A DNA stretch of 64,000 nt from assembly GCF_900114285.1 (NCBI RefSeq), contig NZ_FOSN01000008.1:124001-188000 (forward strand), written 5' to 3'. This stretch comes from Methylocapsa palsarum. Its GTDB lineage: Bacteria > Pseudomonadota > Alphaproteobacteria > Rhizobiales > Beijerinckiaceae. The stretch's first letter is position 1. Each line of letters opens with the position of its first letter. Shown piece by piece: positions 35,096 through 44,098 of this stretch. The notes under the pieces were generated by a model. The model was not told the origin of the DNA. It did no database searches and worked only from the letters and a program-made list of their open reading frames with translations. The position numbers were made by a program, and so were the translations under genes.

Positions 35096-37477
35096 CTACC
35101 CCGCCTGCACAAAACTCTCCAGCACCAGCTTGCGTCCCGCCTTGTCGAAATCCACCGTCAGCTTGTTGCCGTCGACGCCTGCGACCGTGCCGTTGCCGAA
35201 CTTCTGGTGGAACACCCGCGCGCCCTTCACAAACCCCGACGCCGTGCTGGATTTGGCGATGAGTTCGCCCTCGATCTGCAACGGCCCGCGACGGTTCTGC
35301 TGGTAGGTTTTTCCCTGCTGCCCCCGCCCTTGCGCCTCGTGCTTCGATTCCTCCGCGCGCCGCCTCGCGCGCTGCCAGCCGGGCGTCGCGTAGGACGAAC
35401 CATAAGTGTCCATATTGGCGAATCGCGATTGCGCATAGCCGCCATAGGCCGCGCCCGAGGCCGCCTCGACGACCTCCACATGATCGGCGGGAAGCTCGTC
35501 GAGGAAGCGCGAGGGGATCGTCGTCTGCCACAGGCCGTGGATCCGCCTGTTGGTGGCGAAATAGATTTTGGCGCGGCGCTTCGCGCGGGTGACGCCGACA
35601 TAGGCGAGGCGACGCTCTTCCTCCAGCCCTGCCCTGCCCGACTCGTCGAGCGAGCGCTGATGCGGAAACAGCCCCTCCTCCCAGCCGGGCAGAAAAACGG
35701 TCTCGAATTCGAGACCCTTGGCGGCGTGGAGGGTCATGATCGAGACGCGCGGGCCGCCATCTACGCCGGCCGCCTCCATCACCAGCGAAATATGTTCCAG
35801 AAACGCGCCGAGGTCGGGAAACTCCTCCATCGAGCGGACCAGCTCTTTCAGGTTTTCAAGCCGTCCCGCCGCCTCGGCGGTGCGGTCCTTGCGCCAGAGG
35901 TCGGTATAGCCGGATTCCTCCAGAATCATCTCGGCGAGCTCGCCTTGCGGCTTCGAGTCGATCAGGGACGACCAGCGCGAGAAATCACTGAGGAGGCCGC
36001 GCAGGGTCTGGCGCTGTTTGGGCTTCAGCTCCTCGGTCTCGACCATGGCGGCGGCGGCCTGCATCAGGGGGATGCGCTGGCGGCGCGCGCAGTCGTGCAG
36101 CAATTGCAGGGTGGCGTCCCCAAGGCCGCGCTTCGGCAGGTTGAAGATGCGCTCGAAGGCGAGATCGTCGGCGGGCTGCGCGGCGCAGCGCAGATAGGCG
36201 AGCGCGTCGCGGATTTCGGCGCGCTCGTAGAAGCGCGGGCCGCCGATGACCCGGTACGGCAGGCCGAGCGTAATGAACCGCTCCTCGAACTCGCGCATCT
36301 GGAAGGACGCCCGCACGAGAATCGCAACCTCGTCCAGCGCATGGCCCTTGCGCTGCAATTGTTCGATCTCCTCGCCGACGGAACGGGCCTCCTCCTCACT
36401 GTCCCAGACGCCGGCGACAGTCGGCTTCGCGCCGAGTTCGCCGTCGGTGAAGAGGGTCTTGCCGAGCCGGCCCTCGTTATGCGCGATGAGCGAGGCGGCG
36501 ACCGCGAGGATATGGCCGGTCGAGCGGTAATTACGTTCGAGCCGGATGACTTTCGCGCCGGGAAAATCGGCCTCGAAGCGCAAAATGTTGTCGACCTCGG
36601 CGCCGCGCCAGCCATAGATCGATTGATCGTCATCGCCGACGCAGCAGACGTTGTGCCGGCCCTGGGCCAACAGCCGCAGCCACAGATACTGGACGATATT
36701 GGTGTCCTGGTATTCGTCGACGAGCATATAGCGGAAACGGCTCTGATATTGGGCGAGAACGTCCGGGTTTTCCTTGAAGAGCCGCAGACATTCGAGCAGA
36801 AGATCGCCGAAATCGGCGGCGTTCAGAATTTTGAGCCGCTCCTGGTACAGCGCATAGAGCTGGCCGCCCTTGCCGTTGGCGAAGGCGCCCGCCTCGCCCG
36901 CCGGAACATGAGCCGGGTCGAGCCCGCGGTTTTTCCAGGCGTCGATCTGAAACGCGAGCGCGCGGGCGGGCCAGCGCTTGTCGTCGATGTTCTCGGCTTG
37001 CAGGACCTGTTTCATCAGGCGGATCTGGTCGTCGGTATCGAGAATGGTGAAGCTCGACTTCAGGCCGACGAGTTCGGCGTGACGGCGCAGGATCTTGGTC
37101 GAGATCGCGTGAAAGGTGCCGAGCCAGGGCATGCCTTCGGCGACGGGACCGGCAAGCAGCGCCACCCGCTCCTTCATTTCGCGCGCGGCCTTATTGGTGA
37201 AGGTCACGGCGAGAATTTCATGCGCCCGGGCGCGTCCCTGCGCGATCAGATGCGCGATCTTGGTGGTGAGGACGCGGGTCTTGCCCGTCCCGGCGCCGGC
37301 GAGCACCAGCACCGGCCCGTCCATCGCCTCGATCGCCTCGCGCTGTTCCGGGTTCAGGCCGTCGAGGTAGCGCGGACCGCCAGCGGCGGCCCGGGCGCGG
37401 GCGGCGATTCCGCCCGGACGGGGGGAATGCGCGCCTTGGTCCGCATCGAGATCGTCAATGAAAAAGGGATCGGTCAA
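35096..37477 (-). CDS. uvrD: UvrD/PcrA family 3'-5' DNA helicase
   Basis: 793 residues with all superfamily 1A motifs: Walker A AGAGTGKTRVL (near 62), VDEYQDTN (II), GDDDQSIYGWRGA (III), LERNYRST (IV), VSIMTLHAAKGLEFETVFLPG (V) and AYVGVTRAKRRAKI (VI). The tail (about 690-790) ends in a beta-barrel VFHQKFGNGTVAGVDGNKL, as in UvrD/PcrA proteins that contact RNA polymerase. It removes the excised strand in nucleotide-excision and mismatch repair. Repeat copy E lies just beyond its stop. Confidence 0.95.
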   Translation of the reverse strand: MTDPFFIDDLDADQGAHSPRPGGIAARARAAAGGPRYLDGLNPEQREAIEAMDGPVLVLAGAGTGKTRVLTTKIAHLIAQGRARAHEILAVTFTNKAAREMKERVALLAGPVAEGMPWLGTFHAISTKILRRHAELVGLKSSFTILDTDDQIRLMKQVLQAENIDDKRWPARALAFQIDAWKNRGLDPAHVPAGEAGAFANGKGGQLYALYQERLKILNAADFGDLLLECLRLFKENPDVLAQYQSRFRYMLVDEYQDTNIVQYLWLRLLAQGRHNVCCVGDDDQSIYGWRGAEVDNILRFEADFPGAKVIRLERNYRSTGHILAVAASLIAHNEGRLGKTLFTDGELGAKPTVAGVWDSEEEARSVGEEIEQLQRKGHALDEVAILVRASFQMREFEERFITLGLPYRVIGGPRFYERAEIRDALAYLRCAAQPADDLAFERIFNLPKRGLGDATLQLLHDCARRQRIPLMQAAAAMVETEELKPKQRQTLRGLLSDFSRWSSLIDSKPQGELAEMILEESGYTDLWRKDRTAEAAGRLENLKELVRSMEEFPDLGAFLEHISLVMEAAGVDGGPRVSIMTLHAAKGLEFETVFLPGWEEGLFPHQRSLDESGRAGLEEERRLAYVGVTRAKRRAKIYFATNRRIHGLWQTTIPSRFLDELPADHVEVVEAASGAAYGGYAQSRFANMDTYGSSYATPGWQRARRRAEESKHEAQGRGQQGKTYQQNRRGPLQIEGELIAKSSTASGFVKGARVFHQKFGNGTVAGVDGNKLTVDFDKAGRKLVLESFVQAG

Positions 37478-37543
37478 ACTGCCCGGCTCCTGCGGCGCGG
37501 CGGCGAATCGGGTTGCATTATGCGCCTAATGCGTCAGACTCGG

Positions 37544-37885
37544 CTATAGGCCCTCGAACGAAGCTTCGCTGACGCCAGACCCTGGCTCATTCGCGGCCCC
37601 GTCGCGGGACGCAGCCGCCGTCGCGTTCAGGACAAAAACCCGTATCGCCGACGAAAGGTTCGCCCCGCCGCGATCGGCGTCAATCCGGGCGACGAGGCTC
37701 GCGACCGGCTCGCCCCGGCGCCTCGCGATAGCGCGAAGACCGTCCCAGAACGCCTGTTCCAGAGTGATGCTGGTCCGGTGTCCGGCAACGCTGAGCGAAT
37801 GCTTGACGTTCGCGGACGATTTTCGCCCGCTGACGTCACTCTCCGTCGCCACGATGACCTGGCGGCCCGGCGCCGATTTCAGCAT
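37544..37885 (-). CDS. Small ribbon-helix-helix domain protein
   Basis: About 113 residues from the ATG at 37885, or 102 from a GTG at 37852; neither has a strong ribosome site. The conserved core is SVAGHRTSITLEQAFWDGLRAIARRRGEPVASLV, followed by NLSSAIRVFVLN. It is a ribbon-helix-helix-like fold common in Hyphomicrobiales. Its start overlaps the DUF4169 gene, itself coupled to sspB, so it is the third gene of that operon. The role is unknown; DNA binding is plausible but not shown. Confidence 0.7.
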   Translation of the reverse strand: MLKSAPGRQVIVATESDVSGRKSSANVKHSLSVAGHRTSITLEQAFWDGLRAIARRRGEPVASLVARIDADRGGANLSSAIRVFVLNATAAASRDGAANEPGSGVSEASFEGL

Positions 37886-38075
37886 CCACCGAGTCCGCCC
37901 CCGCCTCGCGTCGATGAGCGTCAAGCCGGCGGGCCGCCAATTCCAGTCCCGCGCGCGTCCCGTCCCGCTCGGCCAGGGTCGCGCCAAATTTCCTTCTGTT
38001 GGCGGCGGCGAGGCTGGCGGCTTCCTCGCGCGCCTTGCCCTTGCGGGCCCGGCGGAGGTTGACGATCTCGCCCAT
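37836..38075 (-). CDS. DUF4169 family protein
   Basis: 79 residues, highly basic and helical. MGEIVNLRRARK, then AANRRKFGATLAERDGTRAG and ARRLDAHRRE, match DUF4169, a small protein of unknown function confined to alphaproteobacteria. It starts at the final base of the sspB stop (overlap at 38075) and overlaps the next gene. The shared operon with SspB suggests a link to proteolysis or translation quality control, but this is inference. Confidence 0.8.
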   Translation of the reverse strand: MGEIVNLRRARKGKAREEAASLAAANRRKFGATLAERDGTRAGLELAARRLDAHRREAGADSVDAEIGAGPPGHRGDGE

Positions 38076-38683
38076 CAGGGCTTTTTCCGGAACGCGTCGA
38101 TGGAGACGACCTTCGCCTCGCCCGGCTCAGGCGCGCCTTCGCCTTCGGGAAGCTCTGGTCCAAACTCCTGGCTTCGATCGCCGCCGCCGGCGCCCGCCGG
38201 CTTCGACGTTTGAGCATCGGCCGACGCCAGCGTCCTGACCGCGGTCAGGACCGGCGCCAGTTCCGGGCCGCCCGCCTTCCCGCCGCGCGGCGATCCGGCG
38301 TCATTCGCGCCGGTTTCGGCGGCTTCGTCCTCAAGCTCGAACTTCAGGTCGAACTCGACGGCCGGGTCAGAAAAACGGGTCACCGCGTCAAAGGGTATGA
38401 GCAGCATTTCGGGCGTGTTCTGAAACGACAGGCCTACCTCGAAGGCGTGTTCCGTCACGCTCAAACCCCAGAACTGATGCTGGAGGATGATCGTCATTTC
38501 GTCCGGATAGCGCTCGCGCATGCGCGCCGAGAGCCGCACGCCGCGCGCATGCGTCCGGAACGTAATGTAAAAATGATGTTCGCCGGGAAGGCCGTCGCGC
38601 GCTGCGTCGCCGAGCGCCTTGCGCACCACTCCGCGCAAGGCTTCCTGAACCAGAACATCGTAGCGAATCAAATCCGTCGCCAT
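38075..38683 (-). CDS. sspB: SspB-type ClpXP specificity adaptor (alpha type)
   Basis: 202 residues from the ATG at 38683; nine earlier codons are not family-like. The N-terminal domain (IRYDVLVQEALRGVVRKAL, HHFYITFRTHARGVRLS, FWGLSVTEHAFEVGLSF) is the dimeric substrate-binding fold that holds the ssrA degradation tag. A flexible Ala/Gly/Pro/Glu-rich tail ends in VVSIDAFRKKP, the probable ClpX-docking segment. The gene lies immediately downstream of ssrA on the same strand, putting the tag and its reader side by side. Confidence 0.92.
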   Translation of the reverse strand: MATDLIRYDVLVQEALRGVVRKALGDAARDGLPGEHHFYITFRTHARGVRLSARMRERYPDEMTIILQHQFWGLSVTEHAFEVGLSFQNTPEMLLIPFDAVTRFSDPAVEFDLKFELEDEAAETGANDAGSPRGGKAGGPELAPVLTAVRTLASADAQTSKPAGAGGGDRSQEFGPELPEGEGAPEPGEAKVVSIDAFRKKP

Positions 38684-38819
38684 ACAGCCCGCCCAAGTGA
38701 GTTCCAACATTCTATCGTATCGCAGGCTTTACCACGACTCTAGAGCATGATCACGACTTAGAGCATGACGCCATAAGACGATTCACACCTACGGGATCGC
38801 CCGACGCGTAAAATTTATC

Positions 38820-39160
38820 CGGCTCTAGCGAAAGTGGAGGCTTCTGTTGCCAGGTGCCTCCGAACCCCGCCTTAGAGTGCAACCCCCAAGGGCTTCAATT
38901 TCGGTACTATTACCGCATTACGCGGCAACGGCCACCGGAGCATAGTTGTCATTGGCAACTATAAGATCGGCCCGATGACGGCGGAACCATGCCGAGCGAA
39001 AGGACATCCTTTACACTCCCCGTCGAACCTATTTCGCCCCCGCCGAAACCCGCTTCGCCGCTAAGCGGGCTTTGGTGGAGGCGCCGGGTACCGCCCCCGG
39101 GTCCGAAGAGCTTATTTCGAAGCCGTTTATCGCCGTAGCCGCCGAGGCGGCAAAATCAAT
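38820..39160 (-). ncRNA. ssrA: Transfer-messenger RNA, two-piece alphaproteobacterial type
   Basis: On the minus strand the acceptor piece comes first: a T arm (CCGGG, loop, CCCGG) and the acceptor strand CGCCTCCA-CCA ending at 39073. A 31-base spacer forming a hairpin (39042-39072) would be removed. The coding piece begins GGGGGCG at 39041; it pairs fully with CGCCTCC, including the G3-U70 pair that specifies alanine charging. The tag frame (38956 to 38918) reads ANDNYAPVAVAA, stop TAA. Downstream are further pairing segments, for example GGAGGC with GCCTCC near 38835-38860. Outer ends are approximate. It rescues stalled ribosomes and marks proteins for ClpXP. Confidence 0.93.
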
Positions 39161-39224
39161 ATAAGCATTGCGGACAACTTTACAAAGGCGAAAGCCGCGC
39201 GCCCCCCCGAAGCCGGAGCCCAGT

Positions 39225-40004
39225 TTGGACACGACGACAAAACAACGCCTGATTACAAAGCTTTACAGCCTGTTCGGACTCGTTCTCAGCCTCGCCTCGA
39301 TTGCGGTTCTGGCGACGCTGGTCTGCACGATCGCCGCGGCCTTTGTGTTCGCCCTCGCATTTTTCCTCCCCAGAAACGCGCTGGGCGCCGCCCTGTCCGC
39401 GATGGTCCACGCCGTGCGAACGGGATCGCCCCCTGGAGCCCTGGCGGCTGCGGGCCTCGTCTCGTCCTTCCTGATCTATTCGGCCGTCGGCGCCGCGGTG
39501 CTGATCCTCGCCCGCTTGCGCGCCGGATCCGAATGGCGGCGACCCATCGCCTGGCGTCCCTGGCGATTCCTCGAACGCCGGCGCGCCTTTTGGATCATTT
39601 GCGCCTGCGCCCTTCTCTATAGTTTCGCCGCCGATGTCGCGTTCAATTATATTGATCCCAGAGCGGGCGCCTGGCTGAAAATGCCAGACGATCCGGCTCA
39701 GGCGGCGGCGATCGCCATTCTCGCGGTGATATTCGCGCCGGTCGTCGAGGAACTTGTGTTTCGCGGCTGGATCTTCACGCGGCTGCGACAGGATTTCGGC
39801 TTCGTCAGCGCGCTCCTCGTCAGCTCGGCCGTTTTCGCCGGGATGCATTACGAGGCGACGCATCTCTACGCCCTCGCGGTGTTCCCCATCGGCCTCGCCC
39901 TCGGCGCGATCCGCGAAGTCACCGGGACCATCAAGTCCACAATCGCATTTCACGCCTTCAATAATTTGGTCGCGTGCGTCCTGGGTTTCCTTGATACAGG
40001 CTGA
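39225..40004 (+). CDS. CPBP family intramembrane metalloprotease
   Basis: 259 residues from a TTG with GGAG six bases upstream; the earlier ATG at 39168 lies over the ssrA promoter region. Six to seven membrane helices. The CAAX-protease-and-bacteriocin-processing motifs are complete: PVVEELVFRGWIF (EExxxR, catalytic Glu), FAGMHYEA (FxxxH) and HAFNNL. Likely a glutamic-type intramembrane peptidase; substrate unknown. It is divergent from ssrA. A 14-bp repeated segment (GATACAGGCTGATC at 39993 and 40010) spans its stop codon. Confidence 0.85.
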   Translation: MDTTTKQRLITKLYSLFGLVLSLASIAVLATLVCTIAAAFVFALAFFLPRNALGAALSAMVHAVRTGSPPGALAAAGLVSSFLIYSAVGAAVLILARLRAGSEWRRPIAWRPWRFLERRRAFWIICACALLYSFAADVAFNYIDPRAGAWLKMPDDPAQAAAIAILAVIFAPVVEELVFRGWIFTRLRQDFGFVSALLVSSAVFAGMHYEATHLYALAVFPIGLALGAIREVTGTIKSTIAFHAFNNLVACVLGFLDTG

Positions 40005-40066
40005 TCTTGGATACAGGCTGATCCCGAAGCTCCGTCAGCAACGCCGCCGCAAATCCCAAAGGCCCC

Positions 40067-40876
40067 ATGCGCCCCTATCTCGATCTTATCGCGAACATCA
40101 TCGGCGGCGGCGACGCCAAGCCCGACCGGACCGGAACCGGCACGCGCTCGATTTTCGGCTATCAGATGCGTTTCGATCTTGCCGAAGGCTTCCCGCTCGT
40201 CACCACCAAGAAGCTGCATTGGAAATCCATCGTGCACGAGCTTCTCTGGTTTTTGCGCGGCGACGCCAATATCGCCTATTTGAAATCGCATGGCGTGACG
40301 ATCTGGGACGAATGGGCCAACGAGCAGGGCGAGCTTGGGCCCGTTTACGGCAAGCAATGGCGCTCCTGGCAGACCCCGGACGGACGCGCCATCGACCAGA
40401 TTTCAGACGTGATCAATGAAATAATACACAATCCATTCTCGCGCCGTCTGATCGTCTCGGCCTGGAACCCGGCGGACATTCCAAAGATGGCCCTCGCCCC
40501 CTGCCATTGCCTGTTTCAGTTTCATGTCGCGGAGGGAGCCGACGGGGTGAGGAGGCTCTCCTGTCAGCTCTATCAAAGATCCGCCGACGCGTTTCTTGGC
40601 GCGCCGTTCAACATCGCAAGCTACGCGCTATTGACCCGGATGGTCGCTCAGGTCACGGGGCTGACGCCGGGTGATTTCGTGCATACTTTCGGCGACGCCC
40701 ATCTTTACCTGAACCATTTCGAGCAGGCCCGGCTCCAGCTCAGCCGCGCGCCGCGCGCCCTTCCCCGGGTCACGCTCAATCCGGCGGTCAAATCCATTTT
40801 CGATTTCACCTTTGAGGATATCGTCCTCGAAGGATACGATCCGCATCCCTCCATCAGCGCGCCGATCGCCGTTTGA
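40067..40876 (+). CDS. thyA: Thymidylate synthase
   Basis: 269 residues. It converts dUMP to dTMP with methylene-tetrahydrofolate. The nucleophile is Cys146 in [29 protein letters not shown] precedes it, and [21 protein letters not shown] follows. The N-terminal [12 protein letters not shown] arginine region binds phosphate. The dihydrofolate made is recycled by folA three genes downstream, with eamA and a GNAT gene between; gaps are 10 bp or overlaps. Confidence 0.97.
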   Translation: MRPYLDLIANIIGGGDAKPDRTGTGTRSIFGYQMRFDLAEGFPLVTTKKLHWKSIVHELLWFLRGDANIAYLKSHGVTIWDEWANEQGELGPVYGKQWRSWQTPDGRAIDQISDVINEIIHNPFSRRLIVSAWNPADIPKMALAPCHCLFQFHVAEGADGVRRLSCQLYQRSADAFLGAPFNIASYALLTRMVAQVTGLTPGDFVHTFGDAHLYLNHFEQARLQLSRAPRALPRVTLNPAVKSIFDFTFEDIVLEGYDPHPSISAPIAV

Positions 40877-40886
40877 ACGCCCGCTC

Positions 40887-41825
40887 ATGACCCGTCCGGC
40901 GCAAAACGCGTCCCGTTCCGCACACCGCGCTTCCCCTTTGAAAGATCGAGGCGTTGTGACCGCCGCTCTGCACGAAGTCTCCTCGCCGCGCGCCGGGATC
41001 CACTGGATGCTGGTCACCACGTTTTTGTTCGCCTGTCAGGATTCGACCTCCGCCATCCTGCTCGCGACCTACCCCGCCATGGAGGTCACCTGGGCCCGGT
41101 ATTTCGTGCATCTCGTCGTCATGACCGCCCTGATCTCCTGGCGTAACCCGGATCTCCTGCGCACGCGCCGCCCCGCCTTGCAGATTTTCCGATCGAGCCT
41201 CGCGCTGGGGTCCACCCTGTTCGGCATGCTCGGCCTGCAAGTCATGCCCCTGGTCGACGTCTCCGCCGTCGTCTGGGTCACCCCTGTGCTCGTGACCGCG
41301 CTTTCGGTGTTCCTGCTCGGCGAAAAAGTCAGCCTTGGCGGCTGGCTGAGCGTCCTCGCCGGACTGACAGGCGTCTGGGTGATCATCAATCCGACAGGGA
41401 TCGAATTTTCTCCCGCGATGCTGTTCCCGTTTCTGTCAGCCTGGTCGGGCGCAACCTATCAGATCGCGACGCGGATGCTGCGGCTGAGCGACCCGCCCTT
41501 GACGACCCTGTTCTACACGGCGATCGTCGGCGTCGCCGTCTGCAGCACGTCGCTCCCGTTCACGGCCGTCATCCCCAACGCCAGGGACGCCGCTTTGATG
41601 CTGTTTCTCGGCAGTCTCGGGGTCGTCAGCCATTTCTGCATGATCCGCGCGTTCAACGCTGCGCCCGCCAATGTCGTCGCGCCCTTCGGGTATACGGCGC
41701 TGCTCTGGGCGAGCCTGTTCAGCGTCATTATTTTTTCCGCTATTCCCTCAACGCGCACATGGACCGGAGAAGCGATGATCGTCGGCGCAGGCCTGTTTAT
41801 TTTCTGGCGCGAGCGCAGAAAGTGA
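40887..41825 (+). CDS. EamA/DMT-superfamily transporter
   Basis: 312 residues from the ATG ten bases after thyA. Ten membrane helices arranged as two EamA repeats. The first begins around LVTTFLFACQDSTSAIL and includes MEVTWARYFVHLVVM; the second begins around LFPFLSAWSGATYQIATRML. The N-terminal 30 residues are polar. Drug/metabolite exporter substrates cannot be predicted. The stop overlaps the next start (GTGA). Confidence 0.85.
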   Translation: MTRPAQNASRSAHRASPLKDRGVVTAALHEVSSPRAGIHWMLVTTFLFACQDSTSAILLATYPAMEVTWARYFVHLVVMTALISWRNPDLLRTRRPALQIFRSSLALGSTLFGMLGLQVMPLVDVSAVVWVTPVLVTALSVFLLGEKVSLGGWLSVLAGLTGVWVIINPTGIEFSPAMLFPFLSAWSGATYQIATRMLRLSDPPLTTLFYTAIVGVAVCSTSLPFTAVIPNARDAALMLFLGSLGVVSHFCMIRAFNAAPANVVAPFGYTALLWASLFSVIIFSAIPSTRTWTGEAMIVGAGLFIFWRERRK

Positions 41826-42316
41826 AAACCCCCGCTCGCATTCGCGAAGCCGCCAGCGCCGACACCGCGCAGATCCTCGGCCTCATCCGCGAACTCGCCG
41901 AATACGAACATCTGTCGCAGGACGTCGAGGCGACGCAGGAGGCGATCGAGGCCGCGCTGTTTGGCCCGGGCCCAAAAGTCTTCTGCGACATCGCCGAGGA
42001 ACAGGGGACGGCCGCCGGGATGGCGATCTGGTTTTACACCTTCTCGACCTTTCGCGGACGCTGCGGGATCTGGATCGAGGATCTTTACGTGCGCCCCGAT
42101 TTCCGCGGCCAGGGCCTCGGCCGCGCGCTCATCGCGCGCGCCGCGCGCCGCTGCGCCGAAGAAAATCTCGGGCGGCTCGAATGGTCGGTCCTCGACTGGA
42201 ATGAGCCCTCTATCGGCTTCTACAGGAAGCTTGGCGCGCGGCTGATGAGCGAGTGGACGATATGCCGCATGGAGGGCGAGGCGCTCCATGCGGTCGCCGG
42301 TCCCGTCCGGCCATGA
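41822..42316 (+). CDS. GNAT family N-acetyltransferase
   Basis: 164 residues from the GTG in a GTGA overlap with the transporter gene. The acetyl-CoA loop is RPDFRGQGLGRALIARAARR (Q/RxxGxG/A). The N-terminal half reads IREAASADTAQILGLIRELAEYE, then GIWIEDLYV, like the diamine acetyltransferase (SSAT)-type group. The substrate may be a polyamine or similar amine, by resemblance only. It overlaps folA by ATGA. Confidence 0.85.
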   Translation: MKTPARIREAASADTAQILGLIRELAEYEHLSQDVEATQEAIEAALFGPGPKVFCDIAEEQGTAAGMAIWFYTFSTFRGRCGIWIEDLYVRPDFRGQGLGRALIARAARRCAEENLGRLEWSVLDWNEPSIGFYRKLGARLMSEWTICRMEGEALHAVAGPVRP

Positions 42317-42840
42317 GTCCGCCGCTCGCTCTCGTCGCCGCTGTCGCCAGCAACCGGGTCATCGGCGACGGCGATACCATGCCCTGGCGTTTGTCGAGCG
42401 ATCTCAAGCGCTTCCGCGCCCTTACGATGGGCAAGCCTCTCATCATGGGACGCAAGACATTCCAGTCGATCGGGCAGGTCCTTCCCGGTCGGGAAACCAT
42501 CATCGTCACCCGCGACGCGGCTTTTTCAGCGCCGCAAGCCGACGCTCCCTCGGCGGTTCATGTCGTCCACGATCTCGACGCCGCTCTCTCCGTGGCGGCG
42601 GCGCGGGCGGCGGCGATGGGCGCAGACGAAATGATCCTCGCCGGCGGCGGCGTTCTTTACGAGGCGCTGATGGATCGCGTTCAACGCATGTATCTGACCT
42701 TTGTCGACGCTGCCCCCGAAGGCGGAGTTCGGTTTCCCATCATCGATTGGTCGCAATGGATAGAGGAAAGCCGGATACGGCCGGCGCAGGGCCCGAAGGA
42801 CGAAACGAGCTTCACCTTCGCCGAGTTTCTCCGGCGCTGA
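42313..42840 (+). CDS. folA: Dihydrofolate reductase
   Basis: 175 residues from the ATG in the ATGA overlap. Family residues: LVAAVASNRVIGDGDTMPW (Trp near the Met20 loop), DLKRFRALTMGKPLIMGRKTFQSIG, and LAGGGVLYEALM. NADPH-dependent reduction of dihydrofolate completes the thymidylate cycle started by thyA in the same cluster. A conserved substrate-binding acid is Asp in SSDLKRF. Confidence 0.95.
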   Translation: MSPPLALVAAVASNRVIGDGDTMPWRLSSDLKRFRALTMGKPLIMGRKTFQSIGQVLPGRETIIVTRDAAFSAPQADAPSAVHVVHDLDAALSVAAARAAAMGADEMILAGGGVLYEALMDRVQRMYLTFVDAAPEGGVRFPIIDWSQWIEESRIRPAQGPKDETSFTFAEFLRR

Positions 42841-42976
42841 ATCGAAACCCGTCCGCAAGCGATCGGAAGCCGCGATCATTGTCGTGCAGAAATAGCTCCC
42901 ATATAAGGAGGCGGGCCGTCAGAGCGCCGCTTGCACTTGGCCCGGCGCGCTTCAGTCATATCGCGAAGAGAGATTC

Positions 42977-44098
42977 ATGCCCTGGATTAATGACGGCGGA
43001 AATGGCGGCTCATGGAAACCCGGCCCAAGCGGCCCGTGGGGCCAAAAGCCAAGCGGCGGTCCGCCGCCGGATTTCGAGGATTTTCTCCGCCGCGGCCAGG
43101 ACAAGGTCAAGCAGTGGATGCCGGGCGGTGGCGGAGCCTCGCTCGGCGGACGGGGTCTTCTCGCCCTGGTCCTCGTCGGCGTCATCCTCTGGCTCGTCTC
43201 CGGGTTCTACACGGTGGGGCCGAACGAAGTCGGTTTGAACAAGATATTCGGCCGCTACACCGGCAAGACCGGTCCCGGGCTGAACTATAATCTGCCGTTC
43301 CCGATCGGAGATGTGCAAAAGCTTCAGGTCACCGACCGCAACGCGATCAACATCGGCTTCGCGTTGCGGCAGGATTCCCGTACGCCCAATGCGCAATTGC
43401 AGACCGATCTGCCGGAAGAAAGCCTGATGCTGACCGGCGATGAAAACATCGCCGACGTCAAATTCGTCGTGATCTGGCAGATCGATCCTGTGCATCCCGA
43501 AGATTACGCCTTCAACATCGCCAACCAACGCGAAACGGTGAAGGCCGTGGCTGAAAGCGCCATGCGCGAGGTGATCGGCCGCAGCCAGATCCAGAAGATC
43601 CTGACCGCCGAGCGCAAGGTCATAGAACCCGCGGTGCAGGAGCTGATGCAGAAAATTCTCACCGAATACAAAGCGGGAATTCTGGTCCTTCAGGTTCAAT
43701 TGCAATCGGTCGATCCACCCGAGCAGGTCATCGCGGCTTTCCGCGACGTGACGGCGGCCCAGCAGGACCAGAACCGCCTGCGCAACGAGGCCGAGGCCTA
43801 CGCCAACCGGGTCGTTCCCGAGGCGCGCGGCAAGGCCGCCGCGACGGTTCAGGAAGCCGAGGGCTACCGGTTGCAGACCGTCGCCGAGGCTACCGGTCAG
43901 GCGTCGCGCTTCAACCAGATCTACGAACAGTACAAGAAGGCGCCCGACGTCACGCGGCAGCGGATCTATCTCGAAACCATGGAGCGCGTATTGGGCGGCA
44001 TGGACAAGGTCATCATCGACCAAAGCGGCGCGGGAGGACTGGGCGTCGTTCCTTATTTGCCCCTCGGCGCCTTGCAGCCGGAAGGAGCGCGCAAATGA
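42977..44098 (+). CDS. hflK: HflK, FtsH protease modulator subunit
   Basis: 373 residues. A Gly/Pro/Trp-rich cytoplasmic N-terminus (about 1-55) precedes one membrane helix (LLALVLVGVILWLVSGFYTVG, about 57-78) and a periplasmic SPFH/band-7 domain (GPNEVGLNKIFGRYT onward). A long coiled coil with EAEAYANRVVPEARGKA lies near 270. HflK and HflC form a cage around FtsH and regulate membrane-protein degradation. It overlaps hflC by ATGA. Confidence 0.95.
   Translation: MPWINDGGNGGSWKPGPSGPWGQKPSGGPPPDFEDFLRRGQDKVKQWMPGGGGASLGGRGLLALVLVGVILWLVSGFYTVGPNEVGLNKIFGRYTGKTGPGLNYNLPFPIGDVQKLQVTDRNAINIGFALRQDSRTPNAQLQTDLPEESLMLTGDENIADVKFVVIWQIDPVHPEDYAFNIANQRETVKAVAESAMREVIGRSQIQKILTAERKVIEPAVQELMQKILTEYKAGILVLQVQLQSVDPPEQVIAAFRDVTAAQQDQNRLRNEAEAYANRVVPEARGKAAATVQEAEGYRLQTVAEATGQASRFNQIYEQYKKAPDVTRQRIYLETMERVLGGMDKVIIDQSGAGGLGVVPYLPLGALQPEGARK

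Noticed and set aside
34695-35531. 278-codon frame ending in the HicB-like segment
   Set aside because: Its upstream part crosses repeat copy E and the uvrD end; only the last 49 codons resemble a protein.
35075-37549. 824-codon open frame opposite uvrD
   Set aside because: Shadow of uvrD; composition is that of reversed codons and no ribosome site is present.
38739-38770. Two copies of AGAGCATGA between ssrA and sspB
   Set aside because: Recalls common rhizobial repeats, but too short and without hairpin structure to assign to a family.
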